Assembly: GCA_026399475.1 (NCBI GenBank)
Contig: JAPLQY010000011.1
Coordinates: 1 to 64,000, forward strand
Source: Rhodocyclales bacterium
GTDB lineage: Bacteria; Pseudomonadota; Gammaproteobacteria; Burkholderiales; Rhodocyclaceae
Reading direction: 5' to 3'
Length of the DNA: 64,000 nucleotides
Shown: positions 36,100 to 45,887 of the stretch, piece after piece
Layout: the number at the start of each line of letters is the position of its first letter
Position numbering within the stretch: position 1 is the first letter of the stretch
The notes under the pieces: generated by a model
What the model saw: only the letters and a program-made list of their open reading frames with translations
What the model was told of the DNA's origin: nothing
Database searches by the model: none
Made by a program: the position numbers and the translations under genes

Positions 36100-37801
36100 G
36101 ACACGCAATTCATGCGCGCTGGATACTGCTGCTGCTTGCCGGAGCCCTGGCGGGCTGTGCCGCTCCGCCGCGCTCCGGCAACGAGGTGCTGACCCAGATC
36201 AACGATGTCCTGCTGAAATCCGCGACGGAACGCAAGGTGCCCGCCGCCTTTGTCACCGATCAGTCGCTGATGCCGCCGCTGGCGCCGCAGGCGGCAGCCG
36301 ATCCGGCTGCAGCAGAGCCGCGCTTCGATCTCTCGGTGATCAACGCTCCGGCGACACAGGTCTTCATGGCGCTGGTGTCGGGCACCCGCTACAGCATGCT
36401 GTTGCCGCCCGATGTCAGCGGCAGCCTGACGGTGAATCTCAAGGATGTGACCGTGCTGGAAGCGCTGGACACGATTCGCGAGCTTTACGGCTACGAATAC
36501 CGTGTCCAGGGCAAGCGCATTTTCATCGAACCCAACACGATGAATACCCGCGTCTTCCAGATCAATTACCTTTCCAGCCGACGTCAGGGCAGCAGTGATC
36601 TGCGGGTCACCGGCAGTTCGATGACGGCAGGCGGCGGCTCGACATCGACGCCCACCACAAACCAGACCATACCGGGAGGCACCGGTTCGCCAACGGCCGG
36701 ACGTGGCAACGACACCAGCCGCGTCAGCATGAGCACCGATAGCGATTTCTGGGGCGACCTCAGTCGTGCGCTGGCGACCATCGTGGGTGCTGCCGACGGG
36801 CGCAGCGTCGTCGTCAATCCTTCGTCCGGGGTGGTGCTGGTGCGCGCCCTGCCGACTGAACTGCGCAACGTCGAGAAATACCTCAAGGCGACTCAACTGA
36901 TAGCCGAGCGGCAGGTCATGCTGGAGGCCAAGATCATCGATGTGACACTGTCGGAGGACTTCCAGGCGGGCGTCAACTGGGCTGCCTTCAGGAGTGGCTC
37001 GAACAGCTTTTTCAACCGGGCGCGACGCTTACTGCGGGTGCGGGCACGGCGCAGATCATCGGCTCGCCGACCACGCCGACCGTTTCCGTGACTCCGGGGC
37101 AACTTGGCTCCATTGCCGCATCTGTTCTGGGAAAAGGTTTCATCGGCCTCGCCTTCCAGACCTCCAATTTCGCTGCGCTGCTGAATTTCCTTGAAACCCA
37201 GGGCAGTGTTTCCGTCCTGTCTTCACCGCGCATTGCCACGCTCAATAATCAGAAGGCGGTACTCAAGGTGGGTACCGACGAGCTGTTCGTGACCAATGTC
37301 ACATCCTCCACGACGACCACGACGACGGGTTCGGTCTCATCGCCGAGCGTGACCCTGCAGCCCTATTTTTCGGGTATTTCGCTGGATGTCACGCCGCAGA
37401 TCGACGAGAGCGGAAACATCATCCTGCATGTGCATCCGGCGGTCAGCACGGTGGTGGAAAAGGACAAGACCATCAATCTCGGACAGCTGGGCACCTACAT
37501 TTTGCCGCTGGCCGCCAGCAGCATCAATGAAACCGACAGCATCGTTCGCGTCCAGGACGGCAACATCGTGGCCATCGGCGGTTTGATGCGCCAGGAGCAG
37601 GCCTCCGACCGCTCGCAGTTGCCCGGCGCCACCGGTATCGTTTCAAACGCGCTCGGCCAGCGTTCTTCCGCGTTGCGCAAGCGCGAACTGGTGATCCTGA
37701 TCAAGCCCACGATGATCGAGAATGACCGCGCCTGGGCGCAGGATCTCAAGGATGTCCAGGAGCGCGTGAGAGCGTATCCGTCCGGCCGGTCCGGGCAATA
37801 G
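36096..37801 (+). CDS. mshL: MSHA outer-membrane secretin MshL, split by a frameshift
   Basis: Two adjacent frames together make one secretin: 36096-37091 (331 codons) and 37088-37801 (237 codons). The N-terminus is a lipoprotein signal (LLLLAGALAGCAAP). A short secretin N-domain (VINAPATQVFMALVSGTRYSML, LLPPDVSGSLTVNLKDVTVLEALDTI) follows, then an N1-type fold ending VMLEAKIIDVTLSEDFQAGV. The C-terminal secretin domain has LSSPRIATLNNQKAVLKVG and IVAIGGLMRQEQA. The frames part at the TTTTT run 37008-37012: adding one T joins them as SNSFFQPGATLTAG. It may be a real mutation, a sequencing error, or slippage. If broken, pili would not exit the cell. Confidence 0.9.
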
Positions 37802-37817
37802 TCCTTAGCGTCATACG

Positions 37818-38654
37818 ATGTATCTCAATCACTTCGGCCTTCAGGAGTTCCCGTTTGGCATCACGCCGGACACCAGCTTCATCTATTCGGCCGACGCGCA
37901 CCAGGAAGCGCTCAACACCCTGCTGATCGGCCTCAACACGGGCGAAGGCTTCATCAAGATCACGGGTGAAGTCGGCACCGGCAAAACGCTGCTGTGCCGC
38001 CGCTTTCTGGCGACCCTGACCGAAGATCAGGTGGTCGCCTATCTGCCGAATCCAATGCTGGAGCCGCGCATCCTGCTTATCGCGATTGCCGAGGAGCTCG
38101 GCCTCAAGCTTCAGGGGCTCGACTACCAGTTTCATCTGCTGAAGGAATTCAACGAGCATTTGCTCGAGATGGCAGCGCAGGGGAAAAGGGTAATCATCTG
38201 CATCGACGAGGCGCAGTCGATGCCGCTGGAAAGCCTGGAAGCGTTGCGCCTGTTGTCCAATCTGGAAACGGAAAAGCACAAGCTGCTCCAGGTGGTGATG
38301 TTCGGCCAGCCCGAGCTCGACCAGAAACTGGCCAATCCCGCCGTGCGCCAGTTGCGCCAGCGCATCGTGTTCCATTACCGCATGCCGGGCCTGAAGCAAC
38401 AGGAAGCTGCGCATTACCTTGCCCATCGCCTGCGGGTGGCGGGACATCGTGACGGCGACGTGTTTCCGCCCGCCAGCGCACGTCTGCTGTTCCGCTGGTC
38501 CAGCGGCACGCCGCGCCTGGTCAACATCCTGGCGCACAAGGCCATGCTGCTGGCCTACGGCGAGGGCAAGACCAAGGTGAGTCGCGCCCACGTTGCATTG
38601 GCCGGGCGCGATACCGAGGGCCTGCCTGTGTTGCACTGGTGGCAAAGGTGGTGA
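37818..38654 (+). CDS. mshM: MSHA biogenesis ATPase MshM (ExeA-like)
   Basis: 278 residues, an ExeA/GspA-family AAA protein. Start MYLNHFGLQEFPFGITPDTSF is a family hallmark. Walker A is GEVGTGKTLLCR; Walker B is VIICIDEAQSM; sensor region FGQPELDQKL. It ends soon after the C-terminal helical domain (RLVNILAHKAMLLAYGEG), with no peptidoglycan-binding domain. It may help place the secretin or remodel it. Seventeen bases after mshL. Confidence 0.92.
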   Translation: MYLNHFGLQEFPFGITPDTSFIYSADAHQEALNTLLIGLNTGEGFIKITGEVGTGKTLLCRRFLATLTEDQVVAYLPNPMLEPRILLIAIAEELGLKLQGLDYQFHLLKEFNEHLLEMAAQGKRVIICIDEAQSMPLESLEALRLLSNLETEKHKLLQVVMFGQPELDQKLANPAVRQLRQRIVFHYRMPGLKQQEAAHYLAHRLRVAGHRDGDVFPPASARLLFRWSSGTPRLVNILAHKAMLLAYGEGKTKVSRAHVALAGRDTEGLPVLHWWQRW

Positions 38655-38769
38655 CCGCGCCCCGCCGGGCCGCCCCAAAGGGAGCGCAGCCGTCATCTTA
38701 TGGTGCCGGGCAGCGGCGAACCACCGTCACCCCGTGTCTTGCGCGGGGGAACGGGGGGAGGGTCGTCAC
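38655..38769. repeat. GC-rich intergenic tract with hairpins between mshM and mshN
   Basis: The tract opens with CGCCCCGCCGGGCCGCCCC and contains a Pro/Arg-like low-complexity run ending CGGGGGGAGGGTCG. I recall similar CGCCCCGCCGGGCCGCCCC strings scattered in other betaproteobacterial genomes; that is memory, not a search. It contains no gene and can fold into several weak hairpins. Confidence 0.45.
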
Positions 38770-39813
38770 ATGAGCCTGGTCAACAAAATGCTGCGCGACC
38801 TCGATGCGCGCCGTATCGGCGACAGCGATCGTGCGGCCCTGCCCACCTCAGTGACGCCGTTGGCGGCACGCCAGGAGCCCAACCGGGCTCTTCTGCTGCG
38901 ACTGTTGTTCGGTCTCCTGGTGGCGGCTGTTCTGGCTGTGGCGGCATGGTTTGCCACGCCAACCCGCAATCGGGAAGCGCCCGCCGCACGTCCCGCGGAC
39001 GCAGCGTCCGCTGAGTCCGTCGGTGCCGCGGCCTCCGCTCCCGCGACCAAAGTCGGGCTGCCTTTCCTGCGCATGGCGGATGAACTTTCTACCGCTCCTG
39101 CACCAACCCGTCGGGTGCAGGCGGCCGCGCCGAAGATGCCGGAGCAGGCGGCTGTCGGTGTCGTCGCGCCCCGCCCACCGGTGGAGGCTTTGCCCAGAGT
39201 GCCGCCGGTGCTGGCTGAGGCCCGCATAGACAAACAGGCGCGCCTGCCGTCACCGGCCGAACGTGCCGAGATCGAATATCGGCGGGGAGTTCTGGCGCAA
39301 CGGCAGGGTAACGCGGAAGAGGCGGCAGGGAACTACCGGGCAGCCCTGGAGGACCACCCCGAACATGCGGCGGCGCGCCAGACGCTGGCGGCGCTGCTGA
39401 TTGAAGCGAAGCGTTTTGATGATGCGGAAGAACTCCTGCGCACGGGTACGGAACTGGCTCCGGTGCGTCTGGCATCGACGCTGGCCCTGGCACGGTTGAA
39501 AGTCGAGCGCAACCAGGCACCCGCAGCGCTCGAACTGCTGCTGAAGAACGCGGCGGCCGGTGAGCGCAGCGCCGAGTATCAGGGATTTTCCGGTGCGCTG
39601 CTCAACCGTGCCGGACGCGCCCCTGAAGCGGTGGAGCGCTATCAGGCGGCGACTCGCCTCGCGCCCGGCGAAGGTCGCTGGTGGGCAGGGCTCGGCATTG
39701 CGCTGGATTCAGCAGGCAAGGGCCTGGAAGCGCGTGAGGCCTATCAGAAGGCGCGCGCCCTGCCGGGCCTGCCGGCCGATCTGGCTCAGCACGTAGAGCA
39801 GCGCTTGCGCTAA
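38770..39813 (+). CDS. mshN: MSHA biogenesis protein MshN (TPR protein)
   Basis: 347 residues from the ATG at MSLVNKMLRDLDARR, the family hallmark start; upstream open frame is shadow. One membrane helix (LLLRLLFGLLVAAVLAVAAWFA), a Pro/Ala-rich linker, then TPR repeats (YRAALEDHPEHAAARQTLAA, YQAATRLAPGEGRWWAGLGIAL). The TPR region is likely periplasmic and probably assists assembly; exact role in the family is not clear. Last gene of the locus. Confidence 0.9.
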   Translation: MSLVNKMLRDLDARRIGDSDRAALPTSVTPLAARQEPNRALLLRLLFGLLVAAVLAVAAWFATPTRNREAPAARPADAASAESVGAAASAPATKVGLPFLRMADELSTAPAPTRRVQAAAPKMPEQAAVGVVAPRPPVEALPRVPPVLAEARIDKQARLPSPAERAEIEYRRGVLAQRQGNAEEAAGNYRAALEDHPEHAAARQTLAALLIEAKRFDDAEELLRTGTELAPVRLASTLALARLKVERNQAPAALELLLKNAAAGERSAEYQGFSGALLNRAGRAPEAVERYQAATRLAPGEGRWWAGLGIALDSAGKGLEAREAYQKARALPGLPADLAQHVEQRLR

Positions 39814-39851
39814 GGGGATTCCCCCTGCGCCTTGGCGAACAGTTTCGCCGC

Positions 39852-40238
39852 CTAGTTGTTTCGCTGTTCTGCTGCCAATAACTTGCTTTGCGCCCAGGTG
39901 CGCAAGTGCCCCAGCGGGCCGGTGAGGTTGGCCCATGCATCGAGCATTGCCCGTTTCTTTTTTTCGCGCTGCGTTTCCTCGGCACGGGTAAAGTTCTGGA
40001 TCTGTTCCTGGATCAGTTCGCGCGCCCGGTCTTCGGCGCGGGTTTCAACCAGGCGCAGGGCGTCGCGTGCCGTGTAATCCTCGGCGATCAGGGAGGGCAG
40101 CACGATCGAGGTCGTCAGGCGCGAAACCTCGCGCAGCGTGTCGGCACGCTCGATGGATGAAACCTGCGCCTCGCAACGCGCTGTAAACCGACGCCCCTCC
40201 ATGCGCAGCAGGTTCTTGTCTACAGGATCGCGCGCCAT
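39852..40238 (-). CDS. Conserved hypothetical protein
   Basis: 128 residues, hydrophilic and mostly helical in appearance. Contains ERADTLREVSRLTTSIVLPSL, TRAEDRARELIQEQIQNFTRAEE and a basic stretch REKKKRAMLDAWANL. I do not recognise a family. It converges on mshN with 38 bases between ends and is upstream of the comF-like gene on the minus strand across 44 bases. Confidence 0.6.
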   Translation of the reverse strand: MARDPVDKNLLRMEGRRFTARCEAQVSSIERADTLREVSRLTTSIVLPSLIAEDYTARDALRLVETRAEDRARELIQEQIQNFTRAEETQREKKKRAMLDAWANLTGPLGHLRTWAQSKLLAAEQRNN

Positions 40239-40282
40239 GGATATTTATTCGGACTCGAGGAGGTCAAATTGTACAGCGGCCG

Positions 40283-41014
40283 TCAATCCTTCAGAGCCCG
40301 GGCCAGTACGCGGTTCTCCACTCTTGCGGCGCCATGTGCCTTGAGCGTTCGCGCCAATTCGTTGAGCGTGGCGCCGGTGGTCATCACGTCATCAATCAAC
40401 AGCACGGTCTTTCCTGTGAGGTCGATTTCGCACTCGAAGGCGTGACGGATGTTCTTCGCCCTTTCCTTCCAGGGCAGGCTGGCTTGCGGAGTGGTGTCGC
40501 GACGACGGTGAATGTGGGTGATATCCATCGGTACGCCAAGCGAGCGTGCCAGCGGCCGTGCAATTTCGAGGGCCTGGTTGAATCCGCGCTGTGCCAGTCG
40601 CGCGCTGGAGAGCGGAACCGGCAGGATCAGATCTGGGCGCTGCGGGGTGGATAGCTGCGCCAGTTCCCTGCCGAGAAAGTCGGCGATGGCAAGGCGGTGG
40701 ACATACTTCAGCGACTGGATCAGGCGGTCGAGCGGAAACTCGTAGCGAAATACTGCCTGCGTGGCATCGAAATGCGGTCGCTGTTTCAGGCAACCGCCAC
40801 AGGCGCTGGAAGCCGGACTCGGCAGGGCGCATACCGGGCAGTGTTCGGCTGTCAAATGCGCGAGGCTGGCGGCGCACGGCGCGCACAACAGGGTGTCGCC
40901 GCTGGGCGCCGCGCACAGGAAGCAGTTCTGCGGCAGCAGGGCGGCTGCGCAGCTTCGCGCTGCTTTCGCCAAACTGGTTGTCAGACCCGTGGCTACACTT
41001 GCTGTAATTGACAA
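40283..41014 (-). CDS. comF: ComF family phosphoribosyltransferase-like protein
   Basis: 243 residues. Start uncertain: the frame opens at a TTG. The N-terminus carries a zinc-finger-like double pair (CFLCAAP, CAPC, CPVC, CGGC); the C-terminus has the PRTase loop [21 protein letters not shown]. Family members (ComF/GntX) help natural DNA uptake in some species and are otherwise of unknown enzymatic role. Divergent from bioB across 56 bases. Confidence 0.88.
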   Translation of the reverse strand: MSITASVATGLTTSLAKAARSCAAALLPQNCFLCAAPSGDTLLCAPCAASLAHLTAEHCPVCALPSPASSACGGCLKQRPHFDATQAVFRYEFPLDRLIQSLKYVHRLAIADFLGRELAQLSTPQRPDLILPVPLSSARLAQRGFNQALEIARPLARSLGVPMDITHIHRRRDTTPQASLPWKERAKNIRHAFECEIDLTGKTVLLIDDVMTTGATLNELARTLKAHGAARVENRVLARALKD

Positions 41015-41070
41015 GCCCGGCTCCTTCCACCAAGATTCGCGCCTCTCCGCATTCTAGCGAGTCCTCCGCG

Positions 41071-42048
41071 ATGCCTGCCACAGCCGCCCTCCAAACCGCT
41101 ACACCCGCGCTTCCGCCCGCCCTGCGCTGGACCACAGAGGCCCTTGTTGCGCTGTTCGAACTGCCCTTCAACGACCTGCTGTTTCGTGCGCAGCAAGTGC
41201 ATCGGCAGCATCATGCGGCCAACGCCGTCCAGCTGTCGACCCTGCTGTCGATCAAGACCGGCGGCTGCTCGGAAGATTGCGGCTACTGTTCGCAATCGGC
41301 GCGCCACGGAGAGGTGCAGCGTGAAGCCCTGCTGGAAGTCGATGAGGTTGTTGCCGCCGCGCAGGCAGCCAAGGACAAGGGCGCCACACGATTCTGCATG
41401 GGCGCGGCATGGCGCGGCCCGAAGGACAAGGATCTCGAGCGTGTTGCCGACATGATCGGCGCGGTCAAGGCGCTCGGGCTGGAAACCTGCGTCACGCTGG
41501 GCATGCTCAGGGACGGCCAGGCAGAACGCCTGAAGGCGGCCGGGCTGGACTACTACAACCACAATCTCGATACCGCACCGGAGTTCTACGGTCAGGTCAT
41601 CACCACCCACGCCCAGAGCGAGCGTTTTGACACCCTCGGTCAGGTACGCGAGGCCGGCATCAAGGTGTGCTGCGGCGGCATCGTCGGCATGGGAGAAACG
41701 CGCCGGGCGCGCGCCGCGCTGCTGGTCGAGCTCGCCAACATGAGCCCGCCGCCCGAGTCGGTGCCGATCAATCAGTTGGTGCCCATGCCCGGTACGCCGC
41801 TGGAAAACGCGCCACCGCTCGATCCCTTCGAATTCGTACGCACCATTGCCGTGGCGCGAATCACCATGCCCGGCTCCATGGTCAGGCTTTCCGCGGGACG
41901 CCAGGAGATGAGCGACGAACTGCAAGCGCTGTGCTTTCTTGCCGGTGCCAATTCGATTTTCTATGGCGACAAGCTGTTGACCGCCGGCAACCCGGAAGCC
42001 GATCGCGACGAAGCGCTATTCGCTCGCCTGGGGCTCACCGCCGCCTGA
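41071..42048 (+). CDS. bioB: Biotin synthase
   Basis: 325 residues. It is a radical SAM enzyme inserting sulfur into dethiobiotin. The 4Fe-4S motif is [11 protein letters not shown] (CxxxCxxC including the preceding GGC). Other hallmarks: [36 protein letters not shown] and [14 protein letters not shown] with the [2Fe-2S] Arg/Cys set. ATG selected for the usual N-terminal length. bioC follows after 7 bases. Confidence 0.97.
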   Translation: MPATAALQTATPALPPALRWTTEALVALFELPFNDLLFRAQQVHRQHHAANAVQLSTLLSIKTGGCSEDCGYCSQSARHGEVQREALLEVDEVVAAAQAAKDKGATRFCMGAAWRGPKDKDLERVADMIGAVKALGLETCVTLGMLRDGQAERLKAAGLDYYNHNLDTAPEFYGQVITTHAQSERFDTLGQVREAGIKVCCGGIVGMGETRRARAALLVELANMSPPPESVPINQLVPMPGTPLENAPPLDPFEFVRTIAVARITMPGSMVRLSAGRQEMSDELQALCFLAGANSIFYGDKLLTAGNPEADRDEALFARLGLTAA

Positions 42049-42055
42049 GCTGGTC

Positions 42056-42874
42056 GTGCGTAGCGACTTCGCGCGCGCGGCTGAATCCTACGACTCGGCC
42101 GCGGCTCTCGCCCGCGAAGTGGGCGCTCGCATGGCGGCACGGCTGGACCTGGTCAAGATCGTGCCCCGACGGGTGGCCGACATCGGCTGCGCCACCGGCG
42201 ACGGCGTCCGTGACCTGCAAACACGCTACGCCAAGGCCTTGCCGCTGGCCGTCGACTACACGCTGCCGATGCTGCGCGCCGTCAGGCAGCGCACCCCGCT
42301 CTTGCAACGCCTTGCCGGGCGCGGGCCGCGATTGCTCAACGCCGACGTGCGCGCCTTGCCGCTGGCCGCGAACACCCTGGGCCTGGTGTGGTCGAATCTC
42401 GTGCTGCACTGGCTGGATGATCCGCTGCCGGCCTTGCGGGAATTGCACCGCGTACTGGAGGTGGGCGGCCTGCTCAGCTTTGCGACTCTCGGTCCCGACA
42501 CGCTGAAAGAGTTGCGTGTCGCCAGCGCAACAGTCGGGGGCAGTGATACGGTGAAACACTTCCTCGACATGCACGATCTGGGCGACATGCTGGTTGCGGC
42601 CGGCTTTGCTGATCCCGTGATGGACATGGAGATCATCACGCTTACGTACCCGACGCCGAGCTCCTTCCTCGCCGACCAGCGCCACCTCGGGGTGCGTGAT
42701 GCAATGCTGGGCCATCAGGGCTGGCGCAACTGGCGCCGTTTGTTTGGCGCCTGGCCGCGGGATGCCGGCCGGCGCCTGCCTGCCACTTTTGAAATCGTCT
42801 ACGGCCACGCCTGGAAGCCCGAGCCGAGGCAGATCGCCGACGGGCGCGCGGTGGTGAAGTTCCATTCGCGATGA
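42056..42874 (+). CDS. bioC: Malonyl-ACP O-methyltransferase BioC
   Basis: 272 residues from a GTG start. It methylates the malonyl carboxyl to prime pimelate synthesis for biotin. N-terminal FARAAESYDSAAALAREVG, SAM motif VADIGCATGDGV, then NADVRALPLAANTLGLVWSNLVLHWLDDP and the helix with GLLSFATLGPDTLKELR, all BioC hallmarks. Its stop overlaps the start of the small basic ORF. Confidence 0.93.
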   Translation: MRSDFARAAESYDSAAALAREVGARMAARLDLVKIVPRRVADIGCATGDGVRDLQTRYAKALPLAVDYTLPMLRAVRQRTPLLQRLAGRGPRLLNADVRALPLAANTLGLVWSNLVLHWLDDPLPALRELHRVLEVGGLLSFATLGPDTLKELRVASATVGGSDTVKHFLDMHDLGDMLVAAGFADPVMDMEIITLTYPTPSSFLADQRHLGVRDAMLGHQGWRNWRRLFGAWPRDAGRRLPATFEIVYGHAWKPEPRQIADGRAVVKFHSR

Positions 42875-43023
42875 AGCGCGCCAGGCAGCGGCGGCTTAAG
42901 CCGCGCAATCCGCTGGCGATCGATCCGCTGCTGAAGAAGGGTGGCGCACATCAGCGCAAGGACAAGCGCGCCAGCCGGGCCCGGCAAAAGAACGTGTTGC
43001 GGCGTCGATCCGACGAAACCTGA
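42871..43023 (+). CDS. Small basic protein (50 residues) overlapping bioC
   Basis: ATG overlaps the bioC stop (ATGA), the usual arrangement of a translated partner. Composition: 18 Arg/Lys and few hydrophobics; contains PLAIDPLLKKGGAHQRKDKR. The tract DPLL..GG..QRKDKR reminds me weakly of the ArfA ribosome-rescue peptide (DPLF...KGKGSY.RKG), but I cannot claim homology. No hairpin follows that would fit the nonstop control seen for arfA. Confidence 0.6.
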   Translation: MKRARQRRLKPRNPLAIDPLLKKGGAHQRKDKRASRARQKNVLRRRSDET

Positions 43024-43053
43024 TCGCACCCCCATAGAGGAAAACACGTATTG

Positions 43054-43082
43054 CGCATTGTGAAGTATTATTTTACAATGCG
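43054..43082. promoter_or_regulatory. Palindrome overlapping the probable aceE promoter
   Basis: CGCATTGT (43054-43061) and ACAATGCG (43075-43082) flank an AT-rich centre containing TATTAT (43066-43071), a possible -10 hexamer. It is 107 bases before the aceE start and looks like a repressor operator covering the promoter. The regulator is unknown; the E. coli PdhR box does not match. Confidence 0.55.
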
Positions 43083-43189
43083 AAACATGCGTGGTGTGCC
43101 GAATCATGAACTAGGTCTATGCTGCGCCAAAGAGGTCCGTCGGGATCACGTCCTGCGGACTCCAATAACTCTCAAAAGGAGGAGATCCC

Positions 43190-45883
43190 ATGTCTGCTGC
43201 GAATGATTTCCCGGCTGCGCCCCAACTCGCTTCATCCGACGCCGATCCGCAGGAAACCCGCGAATGGCTCGATGCACTGGAAGCCGTGATAGCGCACGAA
43301 GGCCCCGGCCGCGCCCATTTCCTGCTCGAACAATTGATCGCGCTGGGCCACCAGACGGGCATCAACATGCCCTACAGCGCCAATACGGAATATACGAACA
43401 GCATTCCAGCGGATCAGCAGCCGATCACGCCGGGCGACTACGAACTGGAACAGAAAATTCGCGACTATGCGCGCTGGAACGCGCTGGTGATGGTGCTGCG
43501 CGCCAATCGCGATGATTCCGGCCTCGGCGGGCACATTGCCAGTTACGCCTCGGCGGCGACGCTTTATGACATCGGATTCAATCACTTCTGGCATGCGCCT
43601 TCAGAAACCCACGGCGGCGATCTGGTGCTGTCGCAGGGGCACTCGGCGCCGGGTACCTATGCCCGCGCCTTCATGCTCGGACGCCTGACTGAAGAGCAGA
43701 TGGACAATTTCCGCCGCGAGGTCGATGGCAAGGGACTATCAAGCTATCCACACCCGTGGCTGATGCCGGATTTCTGGCAGTTCCCCACGGTATCGATGGG
43801 CCTCGGGCCGCTGCAGGCGATCTATCAGGCGCGCTTCATGAAGTACATGCAGCACCGCGAGTTGATTGCCACCGATAGCCGCAAGGTGTGGGCCTTCATG
43901 GGCGACGGCGAGATGGATGAACCGGAGTCGATGGGTGCCATCGGCATGGCCGGACGCGAGCGGCTGGACAACCTGATTTTCGTCATCAACTGCAACTTGC
44001 AGCGCCTCGACGGACCGGTGCGCGGCAACGGCAAGATCATCCAGGAACTCGAATCCGATTTTCGCGGTGCCGGCTGGAACGTGATCAAGGTGATCTGGGG
44101 CAGCTACTGGGATCCGCTGCTGGCGCAGGACAAGACCGGCCTCCTGCGCAAGCGCATGATGGAATGCGTCGACGGCGATTACCAGACCTTCAAGTCGCGC
44201 GATGGCGCCTACGTGCGCGAGCACTTCTTCGGCAAGTACCCGGAGCTGCTGAAGATGGTGTCGACCTGGAGCGACGACGACATCTGGCGCCTGAATCGTG
44301 GCGGCCACGATCCGCACAAGGTCTACGCGGCCTATGCAGCAGCGGTTGCGCACAAGGGCCAGCCGACGGTGATCCTCGCCAAGACCATCAAGGGCTATGG
44401 CATGGGCGAAGCCGGCGAGGCGCAGAACATCACCCACCAGCAGAAGAAGATGGGCACCACCTCGGTCAAGGCCTTCCGCGACCGCTTCAAGCTGCCGGTG
44501 AAAGACGAAGACCTGGAAAAGCTGCCCTACCTGACCTTCCCCGAGGGCTCGAAGGAACTCAGCTACATGCGCGAGCGGCGCATGGCGCTAGGCGGCTACC
44601 TGCCCTCGCGCCGGCGCAAGGCGGAATCGCTGCCGGTGCCACCCCTGACGGCATTTGACGCCTTGTTGAAGGCGGGCGGCGAAGGGCGCGAATTTTCCAC
44701 CACCATGTCTTTCGTACGCGGCCTCAACGTCATGCTGAAAGACAAGATCATCGGCAAGCGCGTGGTGCCGATCGTCGTCGACGAATCGCGCACCTTCGGC
44801 ATGGAGGGCCTGTTCCGCCAGATCGGCATCTGGAACCAGGACGGCCAGAACTATGTGCCGCAGGACGCCGACCAGATGATGTTCTACAAGGAAACCAAGA
44901 CCGGACAGATTTTGCAGGAAGGCATCAACGAGGCCGGCGCAATGGCCGACTGGATCGCGGCCGGCACCAGTTATTCGACGCATGGCGTGCAGATGGTTCC
45001 AGTATATGTCTGCTATTCGATGTTCGGCATGCAGCGCACCATGGACCTGGTGTGGGCCGCCGGCGATCAGCGCGCACGGGGCTTCCTGGTCGGCGGTACC
45101 GCCGGCCGCACTACGCTCAACGGCGAAGGCCTGCAGCACGAGGACGGCCATTCGCAGGTGTTCTCCGGCACCGTGCCCAACTGCATTTCCTACGACCCGA
45201 CCTTTGCCTATGAAGTCGCGGTGATCGTGCAGGACGGTCTGCGCCGCATGGTCACGGAGCAGGAGGACGTGTTCTATTACCTGACGGTGATGAACGAGAA
45301 CTACGAACATCCGGCCATGCCTGCCGATGCAGCCGCAGCCATCCTCAAGGGCATGTACCAGTTCAGGAAGGGCGCCGCGTCGAATGGTCCGCGCGTGCAG
45401 TTGCTGGGTTCGGGAACGATATTCATGGAAGCCATTGCCGCCGCCGCCTTGCTGAAGAGCGACTGGGGCGTCGAGGCCGATCTCTGGTCGTGCCCGAGCT
45501 TCAATGAACTGGCGCGCGACGGACAGGACTGTGCGCGCTGGAACCTGCTGCATCCGGCTGAAAAGCCGCGCGTGCCGCATGTCTCCGCCTGTCTGGCCGA
45601 AACACGCGGCCCGATCATTGCCGCGACAGATTACATCCGGGTCTTCGCCGAGCAGATTCGCTCGTTGGTCCCGCGGCATTACACCGTGCTGGGCACCGAC
45701 GGCTTCGGCCGCTCGGACACGCGCGAGAAGCTGCGCCATTTCTTCGAGGTGGATCGCTACTGGATCACCGTGGCCGCACTGTCTGCACTGTCTGACGATG
45801 GCACCTTGCCGCGGACCAAGGTGGCCGAGGCGATCACGAAATACAGCCTCGATCCGAACAAGCCCAACCCGGTAAAGGTGTAG
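43190..45883 (+). CDS. aceE: Pyruvate dehydrogenase E1 component (homodimeric)
   Basis: 897 residues, the homodimeric AceE length. Thiamine-diphosphate enzyme decarboxylating pyruvate for acetyl-CoA. Motifs: GGHIASYASAATLYDIGFNHFW, HSAPGTYARAFMLGRL, and the ThDP motif GDGEMDEPESMG with NLIFVINCNLQRLDGPVRGNGK. Strong AAGGAGG site 6-7 bases before the ATG. It leads the operon aceE-aceF-BPH-lpdA. Confidence 0.97.
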   Translation: MSAANDFPAAPQLASSDADPQETREWLDALEAVIAHEGPGRAHFLLEQLIALGHQTGINMPYSANTEYTNSIPADQQPITPGDYELEQKIRDYARWNALVMVLRANRDDSGLGGHIASYASAATLYDIGFNHFWHAPSETHGGDLVLSQGHSAPGTYARAFMLGRLTEEQMDNFRREVDGKGLSSYPHPWLMPDFWQFPTVSMGLGPLQAIYQARFMKYMQHRELIATDSRKVWAFMGDGEMDEPESMGAIGMAGRERLDNLIFVINCNLQRLDGPVRGNGKIIQELESDFRGAGWNVIKVIWGSYWDPLLAQDKTGLLRKRMMECVDGDYQTFKSRDGAYVREHFFGKYPELLKMVSTWSDDDIWRLNRGGHDPHKVYAAYAAAVAHKGQPTVILAKTIKGYGMGEAGEAQNITHQQKKMGTTSVKAFRDRFKLPVKDEDLEKLPYLTFPEGSKELSYMRERRMALGGYLPSRRRKAESLPVPPLTAFDALLKAGGEGREFSTTMSFVRGLNVMLKDKIIGKRVVPIVVDESRTFGMEGLFRQIGIWNQDGQNYVPQDADQMMFYKETKTGQILQEGINEAGAMADWIAAGTSYSTHGVQMVPVYVCYSMFGMQRTMDLVWAAGDQRARGFLVGGTAGRTTLNGEGLQHEDGHSQVFSGTVPNCISYDPTFAYEVAVIVQDGLRRMVTEQEDVFYYLTVMNENYEHPAMPADAAAAILKGMYQFRKGAASNGPRVQLLGSGTIFMEAIAAAALLKSDWGVEADLWSCPSFNELARDGQDCARWNLLHPAEKPRVPHVSACLAETRGPIIAATDYIRVFAEQIRSLVPRHYTVLGTDGFGRSDTREKLRHFFEVDRYWITVAALSALSDDGTLPRTKVAEAITKYSLDPNKPNPVKV

Positions 45884-45887
45884 ACAT

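Noticed and set aside
37008..37012. Programmed -1 frameshift as the explanation of mshL
   Set aside because: The site C TTT TTC is not a full X XXY YYZ slippery heptamer and I see no strong downstream stem; a one-base lesion or sequencing error is simpler.
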